Below are positions 35,228-48,200 of a DNA stretch of 64,000 nt, piece by piece; position 1 is the first letter of the stretch; every line of letters begins with the position of its first letter. The notes below the pieces were generated by a model. That model was not told the origin of the DNA, searched no databases, and saw only the letters and a list, made by a program, of their open reading frames with translations. The stretch lies in contig OX359194.1 in the NCBI GenBank assembly GCA_947172415.1, forward strand, positions 372,001-436,000, in the 5' to 3' direction. Source of the DNA: Chondrosia reniformis. Lineage: Eukaryota; Porifera; Demospongiae; Chondrillida; Chondrillidae. A program made the position numbers and the translations under genes.

Positions 35228-36200
35228 GCATACCATCCCCGAAGCCATAAACGTCTATTAATGGCTTCTTGCTGATCTAATTATGCATCAAAACAAGTCT
35301 AATATAGTTTTGTAGTATTTATGCTTGAGAGGGTGTTACTTATATTGTAAGCATGCATGCCTTTAATAATATATGTCTTCTTGTATATACAGTATTCTGA
35401 TGACAATTGCTGTATATATACTTTAATGATATTTAACAGTTGATGGCACAAAAAAATTTAAGAAAACACTAAACAGATGTCTTCACTATAATTATATTAC
35501 TAATGCATAATGCATGGAGATTTCATAACCCTAACCCCATGTACGTATATGTGGGGGTGTATATAATTGTAATTACGTATATACATATATCAAGTTACAT
35601 CATTCATGAATATATATTATAATAAGGGTATGACATAAACTTGTCAGATGACCAGCCCTACATATTCTTGTGAAGTACCTCTAGAGTGTAAAGGGGTTAT
35701 CTCAATAGATGAAAAGGATCATTTCATGAGGCTGTAAAATATAATCTTTTCAGAAGGAGCTAGGACCAATATAGTCTGATGCACTATGTATATATACAAA
35801 CTGATTTGTAAGTAGGCCTCGGAACAGATTAATGTATGCATGTAGCTGATGATATTTGTATAAATACGTATATGCAGTAACTGGGTAAAATATACAAGCA
35901 AACAGAGGCTTATAACATAACACAATTCAGTTGCAAAGCTAAGAGTTCTCAAGTTATTTATTGTAATATTGTTTTTTTTTAATTTGATTATGGGGAAGGA
36001 TTACGTTTGTACTTACTCTATATACATATCTCGCATATTATTACAGTAAGGCAGTTAATCAGTAAACTGACCAGCTAAATTAGATTATTTGTCACAAATG
36101 TCAGTGGAAGGTGCTTACACTATAGATTAAATGATGAATATAGAGGTTCATTCATCTTAAAAAGTGGATGTTTCCATTGTTGTTTATATTTAATAGAAAA
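35228..36200. repeat. Composite of duplicated spacer blocks
   Basis: 35228-35790 matches 5277-6520. 35900-36200 matches 18540-18900, including CAGTGGAAGGTGCTTACACT and the block that precedes each minisatellite. No gene is supported here. Confidence 0.65.
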
Positions 36201-36277
36201 TGTAGCTTGTTGAGTGGTGACAGGGAGATAAATTGATGGTAAACTGAGTTGGACAGTCCAAACATTAGATGTGAGTC

Positions 36278-38355
36278 TGATCCTCAACCACACCTCCTGC
36301 ACGGATCCTCAACCACACCTCCTGCACGGATCCTCAACCACACCCCCTGTACACTTGATCCTCAACCACACCCCCTGTACACTTGATCCTCAACCACACC
36401 CCCTGTACACTTGATCCTCAACCACACCCCCTGTACACTTGATCCTCAACCACACCCCCTGTACACTTGATCCTCAACCACACCCCCTGCACACTTGATC
36501 CTCAACCACACCCCTGCACACTTGATCCTCAACCACACCTCCTGCACGGATCCTCAACCACACCCCCTGTACACTTGATCCTCAACCACACCCCCTGTAC
36601 ACTTGATCCTCAACCACACCCCCTGTACACTTGATCCTCAACCACACCCCCTGTACACTTGATCCTCAACCACACCCCCTGCACACTTGATCCTCAACCA
36701 CACCCCCTGCACACTTGATCCTCAACCACACCCCTGCACACTTGATCCTCAACCACACCCCCTGTACACTTGATCCTCAACCACACCCCCTGTACACTTG
36801 ATCCTCAACCACACCCCCTGCACACTTGATCCTCAACCACACCCCTGCACACTTGATCCTCAACCACACCTCCTGCACGGATCCTCAACCACACCCCCTG
36901 TACACTTGATCCTCAACCACACCCCCTGTACACTTGATCCTCAACCACACCCCCTGTACACTTGATCCTCAACCACACCCCCTGTACACTTGATCCTCAA
37001 CCACACCCCCTGTACACTTGATCCTCAACCACACCCCCTGCACACTTGATCCTCAACCACACCCCTGCACACTTGATCCTCAACCACACCCCTGCACACT
37101 TGATCCTCAACCACACCCCCTGCACACTTGATCCTCAACCACACCCCTGTACACTTGATCCTCAACCACACCCCCTGTATACTTGATCCTCAACCACACC
37201 CCTGCACGGATCCTCAACCACACCCCATGCACACTTGATCCTCAACCACACCCCTGCACGGATCCTCAACCACACCCCCTGTACACTTGATCCTCAACCA
37301 CACCCCTGCACACTTGATCCTCAACCACACCTCCTGCACACTTGATCCTCAACCACACCCCATGCACACTTGATCCTCAACCACACCCCATGCACACTTG
37401 ATCCTCAACCACACCCCCTGCACACTTGATCCTCAACCACACCCCTGCACACTTGATCCTCAACCACACCCCTGCACACTTGATCCTCAACCACACCCCC
37501 TGCACACTTGATCCTCAACCACACCCCTGTACACTTGATCCTCAACCACACCCCCTGTATACTTGATCCTCAACCACACCCCTGCACGGATCCTCAACCA
37601 CACCCCTGCACACTTGATCCTCAACCACACCCCTGCACGGATCCTCAACCACACCCCCTGTACACTTGATCCTCAACCACACCCCTGCACACTTGATCCT
37701 CAACCACACCTCCTGCACACTTGATCCTCAACCACACCCCATGCACACTTGATCCTCAACCACACCGCTGCACACTTGATCCTCAACCACACCTCCTGCA
37801 CACTTGATCCTCAACCACACCCCCTGCACACTTGATCCTCAACAACACCCCTGCACACTTGATCCTCAACCACACCCCATGCACACTTGATCCTCAACAA
37901 CACCCCTGCACACTTGATCCTCAACCACACCCCCTGCACACTTGATCCTCAACCACACCCCTGCACACTTGATCCTCAACCACACCCCCTGCACACTTGA
38001 TCCTCAACCACACCCCCTGCACACTTGATCCTCAACCACACCCCTGCACACTTGATCCTCAACCACACCCCTGCACACTTGATCTTCAACAACACCCCTG
38101 CACACTTGATCCTCAACCACACCCCATGCACACTTGATCCTCAACAACACCCCTGCACACTTGATCCTCAACCACACCCCCTGCACACTTGATCCTCAAC
38201 CACACCCCTGCACACTTGATCCTCAACCACACCCCCTGCACACTTGATCCTCAACCACACCCCCTGCACACTTGATCCTCAACCACACCCCCTGCACACT
38301 TGATCCTCAACCACACCCCATGCACACTTGATCCTCAACCACACCCCTTGCACAC
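36278..38355. repeat. Large minisatellite, about 75 copies of a 27-28-bp unit
   Basis: The unit is TTGATCCTCAACCACACCCC then CTGCACAC, with variants CTGTACAC, CATGCACAC, TCCTGCACGG and a one-C-shorter form. Variant order repeats at larger scale: the TCCTGCACGGATCC unit recurs near 36293, 36540 and 36870, and a block near 37200-37500 recurs near 37575-37760. It ends about 85 bp below the stop codon of gene 5. Reading frames through it are repeat artefacts. Confidence 0.97.
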
Positions 38356-38440
38356 TATATAATATATACCTATATCTCTAATATAATATGAATGGTTAAT
38401 AGTGTAAATTTGAGTTATGTGTATATCTCTACTGTTATAA

Positions 38441-41400
38441 TTAGAAGTTAAGTATTAGTTTCTTTGATGCATCATATCCAATAGTTTTGATTTCTAGTTC
38501 ATATTCATTTCCTTGTTCCAATATATTTTGAACAAAAGCATAAGTATTAAGCCTTTGTATAGTAATCACACCTACATCTTCTGTCGTGTTGTCTGAATTA
38601 ATTTTCCTCACAGTCAGCTCATATCCTGTAATGCAAATTTCACTTTCTTTGTTAATTTTCCACATAATGAGCACTCCATCAGAATTTAGGTATTCAATTC
38701 TAAATTCTTCAAACTTAATTCCTGTACATGCATAAAATAATATATTTTATTATTATTGCTGCACTCACATAGAAATTATATATATACTGTAATTAGGGAT
38801 ATTTCCGTGGGAAAAATCTTTGTGTTAAATATATATTTTCGTGGTTAGGGGCAACCACGAAATATATTGCAGTGGTTTGCGTGACTGTATGTTATATATG
38901 TATTTCATTGGTAAAAATTTCCCGAATTACTGTATAAAACATGACAATATATACCTAAACCTTCAGGTCTTGTTCTTCCTGTTCTTGTCACATTTCCTCC
39001 ATCTCCCAGTTCATTGAAGGATACTACTGTCACTGTGTACTCTGTGTCAGCTGTTAGAGCTTTTAATGAAATGGTTAGGTATCCCATGACTTGATCGGTA
39101 CTATTGCCAAATATAAGTGGGTCTATTTCATCTTCATTGAGAAACAACTTATACTTGACTGGTAGTCCTCCATTGTTGACTGGTACTGTCCAAGTGACCA
39201 TCAGTTCATCACATGACCCAGGGAGACCAGCCATCATGAGATCACTGGGGTTACCTGGAACTGGATATTATATTATAAGTACGTACTATATTAAGCAAGT
39301 ACAGTAAGTATAAAGTATAATACATACCTGTATATGTAGTTCGATAATATGATACAAGTGTATGTATATATGCAGAAGAATGTTTATTGAATTATAATAT
39401 TATACTGATACTATAAAGACTCTTTGTATAGAGTCCGACGGTATATATTTTATATTTGAAGCTAATCCCCAATTGCAAATTAAAGGAGAAATCATGATTA
39501 AATGTTAAGTCATCCTGTAAAATAGTGATATTGTGAATATCTGGTTCTTATCAATTTACCAATTATATATTGTAACTTGCACTCAATATTTAACAAGCAA
39601 TTATAGAGTTTTATGCAATACCTGAAAATGTAGTCTGTGACACTCTTATACTGTAAGGTCCTAGTCCATCTGACAAAACAGCTGCAACCCAAATGTAGTA
39701 TCTTGTACCTATTTTCAATCCACTCACTATAGTTGATATACCAGTGATTCTTGACATTGTTGAGGCTCCAGATGGTGGTTCTATTTCATAACCACTACTT
39801 GTTGAATACCACACAGTGTAGGTTATTCCAGATCCAGATACTGCAGTCCATGAAATTTCCAAAGATGGAGATCCATCTGATACACCTTTATTGGTAGTAA
39901 CATCTCGAACTTGAGGCAGAACTATGTATTTCAATAAGTTCTATGTGAGCAGGTAATCATCACATTACAAGTTATACGTATATCTACACCGCTCAAAGAA
40001 CATCAGCGTACAAAGCTGAAGGTCGCAGGTTCAAATCCCGCAGAAGTCCACTTTTCCTCAGGCTGTTTCCTCCTACATGGACTAACAGGCTAGGTTTGGT
40101 TGCCCTAGACATTCTGTGACCATTTGGTCTGTGGGGGAGGATTTACGTGATGGCTGGATAGTCATCCTTCTTTGAGCAGTGTAGATATAAAACTTGTAAA
40201 TTAGAACTATGAATATATTATCAAAGAATAAAACATAGCTAGAATGGTGGAAATTGCCTTATTGTTGGTCCTTTGATTCAAGTTTTCAAAGAAACAAGCG
40301 TCAACATATATTTATAGCTTGTATATATAAATCATATAATAATCATCGTAATCATCAATGGCATTTTTGTACATATAGGCAACATAGATCTAGAGTGTTA
40401 GAATATTTTATATATCCATGTCTACTGAATATATTAATTATGATTATCAAGCCAGTATAATGAGCAAGTAAATTTGGATTGAAAATGTCTAGAAGTCTGT
40501 AAACTTTGGTTGTCTGGTATATTGAACTTATATAATGTATGTATGAAATGTTTATGTTAGATCTAGAATAACAGATTTTTCTCTATTTGAGGATTTACAT
40601 ACCTTAAAACACATTCTACCTCTTTAATAATTTTCCATTCACACTATTACATATAATAGCTGTGCAAACATTGACATGCTTCAGGTTAAAAACATTAATT
40701 GGATCAACAAATTGAAGATGACTTACGTGTGATCTTGTCCTTGCTAGAATCACAAGATTCTTCTCCATTTGAAGATGTACATTCAACAGTGTAATTACTT
40801 CCAGGACGTACATTATCCACTGTATACTCTAACTCAGTACCAGTTACAGTTATTGGAGAAATGTCCATCTCAGCTGTAGTAATAGTACAGTTGTAAGTAA
40901 GAGAAGCTGATTCAGTTGGTGCAGTGAGTGTGATGATGAGTTGTGTTGAGTAACTGACTGATAGTGAAATCAAAGGAGCTATATAGAAAATAATGATATA
41001 TACTTTGATATTTTTATTTACATATAAACAGTCAAAATGTATTTCTATATAATACTGTATTATTAATTTTAATGCTATTCACAAGGTATTGTTTAAACCT
41101 TCAGGTCTTGTTCTTCCTATTCCTGTCACATTTCCTCCTTCTCCCAGTTCATTGACTGCTACTACAGTCACTGTGTACTCTGTGTTGGTGGTTAGGTTAC
41201 CCATGATAGATAATACAATATTGCTCACTATAAGTGGCTCTTTATAATCTTCATTTATAAAGAACTTATACTTGACTGGTAGTCCCCCAGTGTTTGCTGG
41301 TGCTGTCCAATTAATCAATAGCTCATCACATGACCCAGATGGAGGATAGATCATGAGGTGAGTGGGAGAACTTGGAACTAGATAATATACATTCAAGTAT

Positions 41401-43406
41401 ATAGAAGCATGCTTTCATATATATCTATAGAGTACACCAAGTATAACATAATATGTATATGATACCTGAAAATGTAGTCTGTGACACTCTTGTACTGTAA
41501 GGTCCTTGTCCACCTGATGAAACAGCTGCTATCCAAATGTAGTACATTGTACCTTGTGTAAGTCCACTCAATGTAGTTGATATACCAGTGATTCCTTTCA
41601 CTGTTGATGCTCCAGATTGTTTTATTATAGTATTTGTTGAATACCACACAGTGTAGGTTATTCCAAATTCAGGTACTGCAGTCCATGTAACTGTCAAAGA
41701 TGGTGATCCATCTGATACGCCTCTTGTAACAGTGACACCTTGGACTTTAGGTAGTGTATTAATTGGAGTTTCTGTATAGAATATGAGAAATAAACCATTA
41801 TCTTGAAAATAAATGTATATAACATTACTAAATGTTATCACACCATTTTAACTGGACTATACACTCCATAATTTATACATTCTAATATCAGTCATATATT
41901 TTATATAGTCGGCTGCTAGTTACATATGAGCAGATATAATTATTATTACTTATTAACTTATTACAGTTTGATTATTTGGCTAATAACAAGTTAAAGTTCT
42001 ACTTTTATTAATTTCACCTACAGGAGTGTTATAATAATGTTAAGTTATGTGAGTTGTTTCTAAAGCTTCAATACATAATTAGTAATTTGAAACACACGCA
42101 GTTGAGAGTTTTTTTTATCATGAGCAGCTATAACTTTTATTTATCAGTATATCCGATTAAACTATTTAGGATCATATAGCATACCTAGTACAACTGGATA
42201 TACTGTAGATTTAGAGCTAAAATGATCCACTATACAGCTGTATGTTGTAGCATGATATGGATTGAATGATGAGATATATAGTGTCCTATCATGTCCTGAT
42301 TTAGTAGAAATCTCTCCTTCAGTTGGTGTAACTCGGCTCCTAGGATCACCAGTGAACCAATCCTTTAATGCATTAGTCCTTCGACATTCCAACTTTACAG
42401 GCTCACTGAGGGTAGGTATTATATTGATAGTAGTAGTTGGATCATCAGTCCTTCCAACTGTTAAAGTGTTAGTTGCTATTCCAGTGGGGGTAGGTGTTGT
42501 GGGGATAGTAGTAGTTGCATCATCAGTCTTTCCAACTGTTGAGGTGTCTGCTGGGGATTCAGTGGGGGTAGATGTTGTAGTGATAGTAGTAGTTGCTAAA
42601 AAGAGAATTATTATAGACGTAGTTTAAAATGATTAAAAACAGTTAGTGATCAAGAAAAGCCTTCATTAAAATGAAATCTTACTTTCAGGATAGGTGTTGT
42701 ATATAGTTTAATGTATAACTGCTATATGTATAGATGTGTATATATGTGATGTATGCGTACCTAAGACAACTGGATATACTGTAGACATATTGCTCTTATG
42801 ATCCACTACACAGCTGTATGTTGTAGCATGAATTGGTTGGAAGGATGAGATAAGTAGTGTCCTATAATTTCCTGATTTAGTAGAAATGTCTCCTTCAGTT
42901 GGTGTAACTCGGCTCCTAGGTTCACCAGTGAACCAATCCTTAAATCTCTCAGACCTTCGACATTCCAACTTTACAGGTTGATTGAGGGTAGGTGTTATAG
43001 TGATAGTATTAGTTGGATCATCAGTCCTTCCAACTGTTAAGGTGTTAGTTGCTATTCCAGTTCCTTGTGAATTAACTACAAAATTATAGATTTACTGAAT
43101 AAGCTATAGCTGGAGAAATAAAATATTTGCTATAGTTGTGAATGGAGAATTTACAGAAGTGAGCATTTAAACAGACTCTGATGTTAGATATTATATTAAT
43201 CATCAAAATTGCTCTCAGAATACTTGAAGCTGATATATATATGATAATTATATTCTAGTCTGCTAGGATTGACAGTGAAAACAATAGTAACTGACTACAT
43301 ATACAAACAGTCTAACTTGAGAAGTTTAAGGTTGCAATAAGCACTTACCAAAAGGAGCACAGAGAAAGGCAACACTAGCTGCCAGCAATAGGAATGCTGT
43401 AGACAT
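38441..43406 (-). CDS. Gene 5: secreted protein with two Ig, a Thr/Pro stalk and six FN3 domains, 833 aa
   Basis: Exons: 43349-43406, 42761-43075, 42185-42595, 41466-41771, 41099-41377, 40727-40978, 39622-39921, 38961-39260, 38441-38721. Total 2502 nt, divisible by three. Domains: signal peptide 1-19 (MSTAFLLLAASVAFLCAPF); Ig 20-124; Thr/Pro-rich repeat plus second Ig 125-261 (repeat units TESPADTSTVGKTDDATTT); FN3 a 262-363, b 364-456, c 457-540, a 541-640, b 641-740; terminal d 741-833 ending KKLILNF-stop. Compared with genes 3, 6 and 7 it has one a-b-c module fewer but one more Ig domain. It lacks the TTTAAATA box found upstream of genes 3, 4, 6 and 7. A short class-a tail relic lies at about 39327-39350. 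Confidence 0.87.
38787..38932. mobile_element. 146-bp mariner-type MITE in the last intron of gene 5
   Basis: Ends CTGTAATTAGGGA... and ...TTTCCCGAATTACTG are inverted repeats flanked by TA. The centre holds a second hairpin, TTTCGTGGTT...AACCACGAAA. Confidence 0.7.
39981..40187. mobile_element. Inverted-repeat element carrying a tRNA-like B box
   Basis: The 20-bp ends TATCTACACCGCTCAAAGAA and TTCTTTGAGCAGTGTAGATA form imperfect terminal inverted repeats. Inside, GCAGGTTCAAATCCCGC (about 40026-40042) has the form of a tRNA T-arm with a pol III B box. No full tRNA cloverleaf is evident. It could be a SINE-like sequence caught in a MITE. It is in a gene 5 intron. Confidence 0.55.
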
Positions 43407-43669
43407 GCTTCTCTGGAGCTCTGAAACTGGAGCAGAAGTTTCAGGTATATAGCTATAGTGGGTGTGTGTATGTATATATATCACTCAGAAACAGATTATA
43501 TACTTACAACATTGATATCTGATCATGGGATGAAGTCCTATGACCTGACTTCTGTTACAGTGTAATTTGTTACATCTTAGGGCTGGATTTACACTTCCTC
43601 GCTTACTCAGCAACACACAGTAACATGATCATCAGACTAATATTAAGGTGCCAGAGAGACAAACAGTAA

Positions 43670-43761
43670 TTGGTTGTTTTGGAGGATGTAGTGTGTACCT
43701 CCTTCTTACATGCAATGATGTTTCTATTTGCTACTCTCACTTCTGCCAACACTGTCAAGTA
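43670..43761 (+). pseudogene. Divergent signal-peptide-like exon, copy 4
   Basis: Same sequence family as the exon at 25373 (VVLEDVVCTSFLHAMMFLFA), with TTG in place of ATG and a weakened TATTAAGG box. The GTATGAG donor is kept. It lies about 264 bp upstream of gene 5 on the opposite strand. Confidence 0.45.
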
Positions 43762-44329
43762 TGAGCTCATTTCTAAATATTTTATAGTTGGAGAGGACTG
43801 CATACAGTAGCTGTACTAAATTATATGCAGTCTTGGATACACATACGTACGTACTTACATGTGAATAAACTATATATGTAATTATATAATAATTTTGTAA
43901 CTTGCATGAGGGCATACTTAAGTGTAGCCTTCCTTTATAGCAATTGAATATGAATTATGCCATTCTAAAAATGCAGTTCATTTGTATATTTTATTATCTA
44001 AAGTGATGCCATTGCTATTTACTATATAGTGTACATGACATAGACACATTAATTATGGGATATATATATCATTTGCTAATGCATAGAGCAATGGATTGCA
44101 GATCATAAATTTAACTTTATCAACATTAATAACCTTCACACCTGGTATATAGATTCTGTGGGTCCTATATATATGTACATTATTTCCAAAACCAGTCGCC
44201 AGTTTTTGTAGGTGGTTAAGCATTTTTGAGTTACCTTTGTAATTAAAATTTCAAATGGGAATGGGAAATATTTCATAGTAAACTATTAATTGTACACTTA
44301 CATATACATTATTCCAGACACTTAGAGAC

Positions 44330-44720
44330 TGCAGTGTGTTTTATCAACTGATGAAGCAGTCCCTACCCATATGGAGTTATCTGTACCTTGTTCAATATAT
44401 ATAACGGAATAAGGATTTCTTCTAACTGCGTCAAACTTATCTTTGTAAAGGTTCATCTTTCAACTTTGGGAGCATCTAGAAACGCAGACCAACATCAGTC
44501 ACTGAAGAAGACCCCCAGGGTCAAAACATTTGGCAGAAAGAAGAGTTGAAAAAACTGCGTCTCTAGACGCTTCCAAAGTCGAAAGATGAACCTTTACAAA
44601 GATCAGTATATATAGTTGTACATACTTCAGATGTGATTCTATTGTACATATATTACTACTACTTGTTGAATATTCCAAACCCTGTATTTGATACTGAAGT
44701 CACAATCATACAGTTACTAG
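44330..44720 (-). pseudogene. Relic class-a FN3 exon split by a foldback insertion
   Basis: 44330-44395 (complement of SADEAVPTHME...-like, from the VAAVSSD region) and 44625-44715 (from the SSGTTT/VEYSTSSS region) are the two halves of one class-a exon. The foldback element 44406-44605 sits between them. Frames are broken on both sides. A sister relic without the insertion is at 60490-60685. Confidence 0.6.
44406..44605. mobile_element. Foldback element, internally deleted relative of the Penelope-like element
   Basis: The left arm GGAATAAGGATTTCTTCTAA...CTTTGTAAAGGTTCATCTTT is the same as the high end of the element at 15018-16070, in reverse orientation. The right arm ends ...GAAAGATGAACCTTTACAAA. 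The centre keeps CACTGAAGAAGACCCCCAGG. No reverse transcriptase or nuclease remains. Confidence 0.8.
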
Positions 44721-45262
44721 TTCTGGCAGTAGAAGAAATACTTATTCTATTCATGTATTACCTCTATGGCAAGAGAAAAAATACTGATTCACCAGAAACA
44801 TGTATGTATATCTAAATGTAAGCCGATAAAAATCATCAGTATTGATTTTCATTGATTGATCTAATATACTTGATCCTCAACTACACCCACATGACAGAGC
44901 CTTTGCCCAAATGATTTATATAGAAGTGTAGTGATCAACCTCCAGAGAAAGACAGTCAGTACACAGTGCAGCCATGACTCTTCTTCTTCCACTTTCATAT
45001 TGGTCTAAATTTAATGTTATGATGAATACTTATATAGTCTGCCTCCAGAGCTAGAGTTATATACAGAAATATTTATAAAATGTCCATCAATTTTGGGGTA
45101 AAGGGCTATTTTAATTCAAGTGATTATTAATTTTTAAATCTTTAAAATTATTCTATTATATACGTACAGTGTATATATATGAATATATAATATTACATAC
45201 ATATACGTAGTACATAATGTATATTGTACATATATATTTGAATGTTTAATAGATCTCTACTG

Positions 45263-48200
45263 TTAGAAGGTAATGTTTAATTTCCTTAACGGATTGAATC
45301 CATTGGCAAAAGCTTTGATTTCTAGTTCATAATCATTTCCTTTTTCCAATTCAACAAGGGCAATAGTCAATTGCCTTTGAATGGAAATCACATGTGGATC
45401 ATTGTCCATGTTGCCTGAACTAATTTTCCTCACTGTCACTTCATATTTTGTGATGCAAATTTCACTTGCATTGCTTACTTTCCACGTAACAAGCACTCCA
45501 TCAGAAAAATTAAATACATTTTCAAATGCTTCAACTTCAAATTCTGTATAATATATGTAAAATGTTTATAAAATAATCATGAAATATAAAACAACCTCTA
45601 CATATTTAACATCATACATATACGTAAATATACTTGCAGACACCATTTGCATGTATAACATTATGCATAATACATATACCACATGGATAATAACTTTGAC
45701 AGAGTACATACGTACATATACAGTCACTATATAATAATACGACAATATTTGCCTAAACCTTTATGTTTTGTTCTTCCTGTTCCTGTCACATTTCCTCCTT
45801 CTCCCACTTCATTGAAGGCTACTACTGTTACTGTGTAATCTGTGTTGGCTGTTAGATCATTAATTAATATCTCAGTTTTGGCTGTTAGGTTATTTCGGAT
45901 AGCTTCTTTATTAGTTTCATTGCCCATTATATGTGAGTCTTTTTCAGATTTATTTAGAAATAACTTATAGTTGATTGGTAGTCCTCCAGTGTTGGCTGGT
46001 GCTGTCCAACTGATATTTAGCTCATCGCATGACTCAGGGGGAGGAGATATTATAAGGTTAGTGAGACAACCTGGAACTGGACATGATACACAATCAGGTG
46101 AAGTGTATTATATGCAGAAGAATGCTTATTGAACTACATTTACAAGTACATATGTATATTAAATAAACAAGTATAGAGTATATAATACCTGAAAATGTAG
46201 TCTGTGACACTCTTATACTGTAAGATCCTTGTCCGTCTGATGAATTAGCTGCTACCCAAATGAAGTATCTTGTACCTTGTTCAAGTTCATTCAATGTAGT
46301 TGATGTACCAGTGATTCCTGTCACTGTTGATGCTCCAGATGGTGGTTCTGTTGTAGAACCACTACTTGTTGAATAGCACACAATGTAGGTTATTCCAGAT
46401 CCAGGTACTGCAGCCCATGAAACATTCAAAGATGGAGATCCATCTGTTAAAACTTTACTGGTAGTAACATCTTGAACTGGAGGGAGAACTAGTAAATATG
46501 GAAGAAAAAGCAAGAATTGTGGACATTGGCGGCTCTTTAGCTTCCAATATTCATGATAAAAATTTTTTAGCCCCTTTATGGTGATTTGTGGTTGATCATT
46601 TGATCACAATTTCTTTTACATTACGTAATTAGTTTCACGTAATATCATTCAATGTATTTATATCTATGGAAATATAATCATAAATTGTATATTCTTGAAC
46701 ATATAGGCATTATAGAGTGAGTTTAGCAAGCCAATTAAAAATTTTCAAATTATATTCTTTTAGGAATGTCTACTAATATATATATAGCTTTTGTAGAAGG
46801 TACGTATAATGGTATATTAACTTACTTATTGTATTATAGAGCTATATAGAGTCACAAGAATCATTTCCATTTGAGGATGTATACAAACTTTCGTGAGTAT
46901 AAATATTTGCTTATAGAGTCAGTCATGATCACACATGAACTCAGTAATAATAATCTTAGTGACATTTGAGAGAGTACAGGAATACTTACTATTATGTTAT
47001 AACACTACCATATAAGCTATGCACTTTAATATACGTAGGTATACACGTATATTAAATTTATATACTTATCATATGTTTTGTAGCATGTATGTACATATTG
47101 GTAGGAGACGGGCCTTGTGATGATTGATTGATTTATTGATTGCCATTGTATTTGTATAATTTAATTGATACAATTTTTTAAATACAGAGCATAATTTAGA
47201 TGGACAATTGAAATTAACTTACGTCTGATCATGTCCATGTTAGAATCACAAGATTTTTCTCCATATGAAGACATACACTCAACAGTGTAATTTACATTAG
47301 GATTTAAATCCTCCACTGTATACTCTAACTCTGTGCCAGTTTTTGGAGGCATATCAATCTCAGTTATAGTACACTTGTAAATAAGAGAATATGATCCATT
47401 AGGTGCAGTTAGCATGATACGGAGTTGAGTTGAGGAAATTGCTGACAGTGTTATTGAAGGAGCTATAGAAAAAATATAAATAAGTACGATGTACGTATAT
47501 ACTGATTGTGCAGTGTCATTAATTGTCAATTAAGTTTAAAGCCATTAAATATTCACTCATCACATCGTTGACTAAGTATGTATGTATGTATGTATGTACT
47601 GTACGTATAGTATAAGTCAAAATGTACTAATAACAAATAATTAAACCTTTAGGTCTTGTCCTTCCTGTTCTTGTCACTGTTCCCCCATCTCCTACATCAT
47701 TGAAGGCTACTACTGTCACATTGTACTCTGTGTTAGCTGTTAGAGCTTTTAATGGAATAGTGGTTTTACGTCTCCTTGGAAATCTTAATTTATCATTTAT
47801 ATATACTCTATGCCTGACTATTAGATCCCTTGGTGTTGTTGGTGGTGCTGTCCAAGTAATCACTAGTTCATCACATGATCCAGGGGGAGGAGATATCGTG
47901 AGGTCAGTGAGAGTACCTGGAACTGGATAATATACAGATATATAGGTATTAAGATATTACACAGTCCAAGATTAGTGCATACAATACCTTTATATGTAGT
48001 CTGTGACACTCTTATACTGTAAGGTCCTTGTTCATCTGATGAAACAGCTGCTACCCAAATGTAGTACATTGTACCTTGTGTAAGTCCACTCAGTGTAGTT
48101 GATGTACCAGTGATGCCTGTCTCATTTGATGCTCCAGATGGTGGTTCTGCTTCAGTACCACTACTTGTTGAATACCACAGAGTGTATGTTATTCCAGATC

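Noticed and set aside
36278..38355. CRISPR-like array
   Set aside because: Units are contiguous variants of one sequence with no unique spacers, and the DNA is eukaryotic.
40021..40060. tRNA gene at the GGTTCAAATCC motif
   Set aside because: Only a T-arm/B box is visible; no acceptor stem, D-arm or anticodon arm could be paired around it.
42262..42627. Plus-strand open frame, Val-rich
   Set aside because: Antisense shadow of the Thr/Pro repeat and Ig exon of gene 5.
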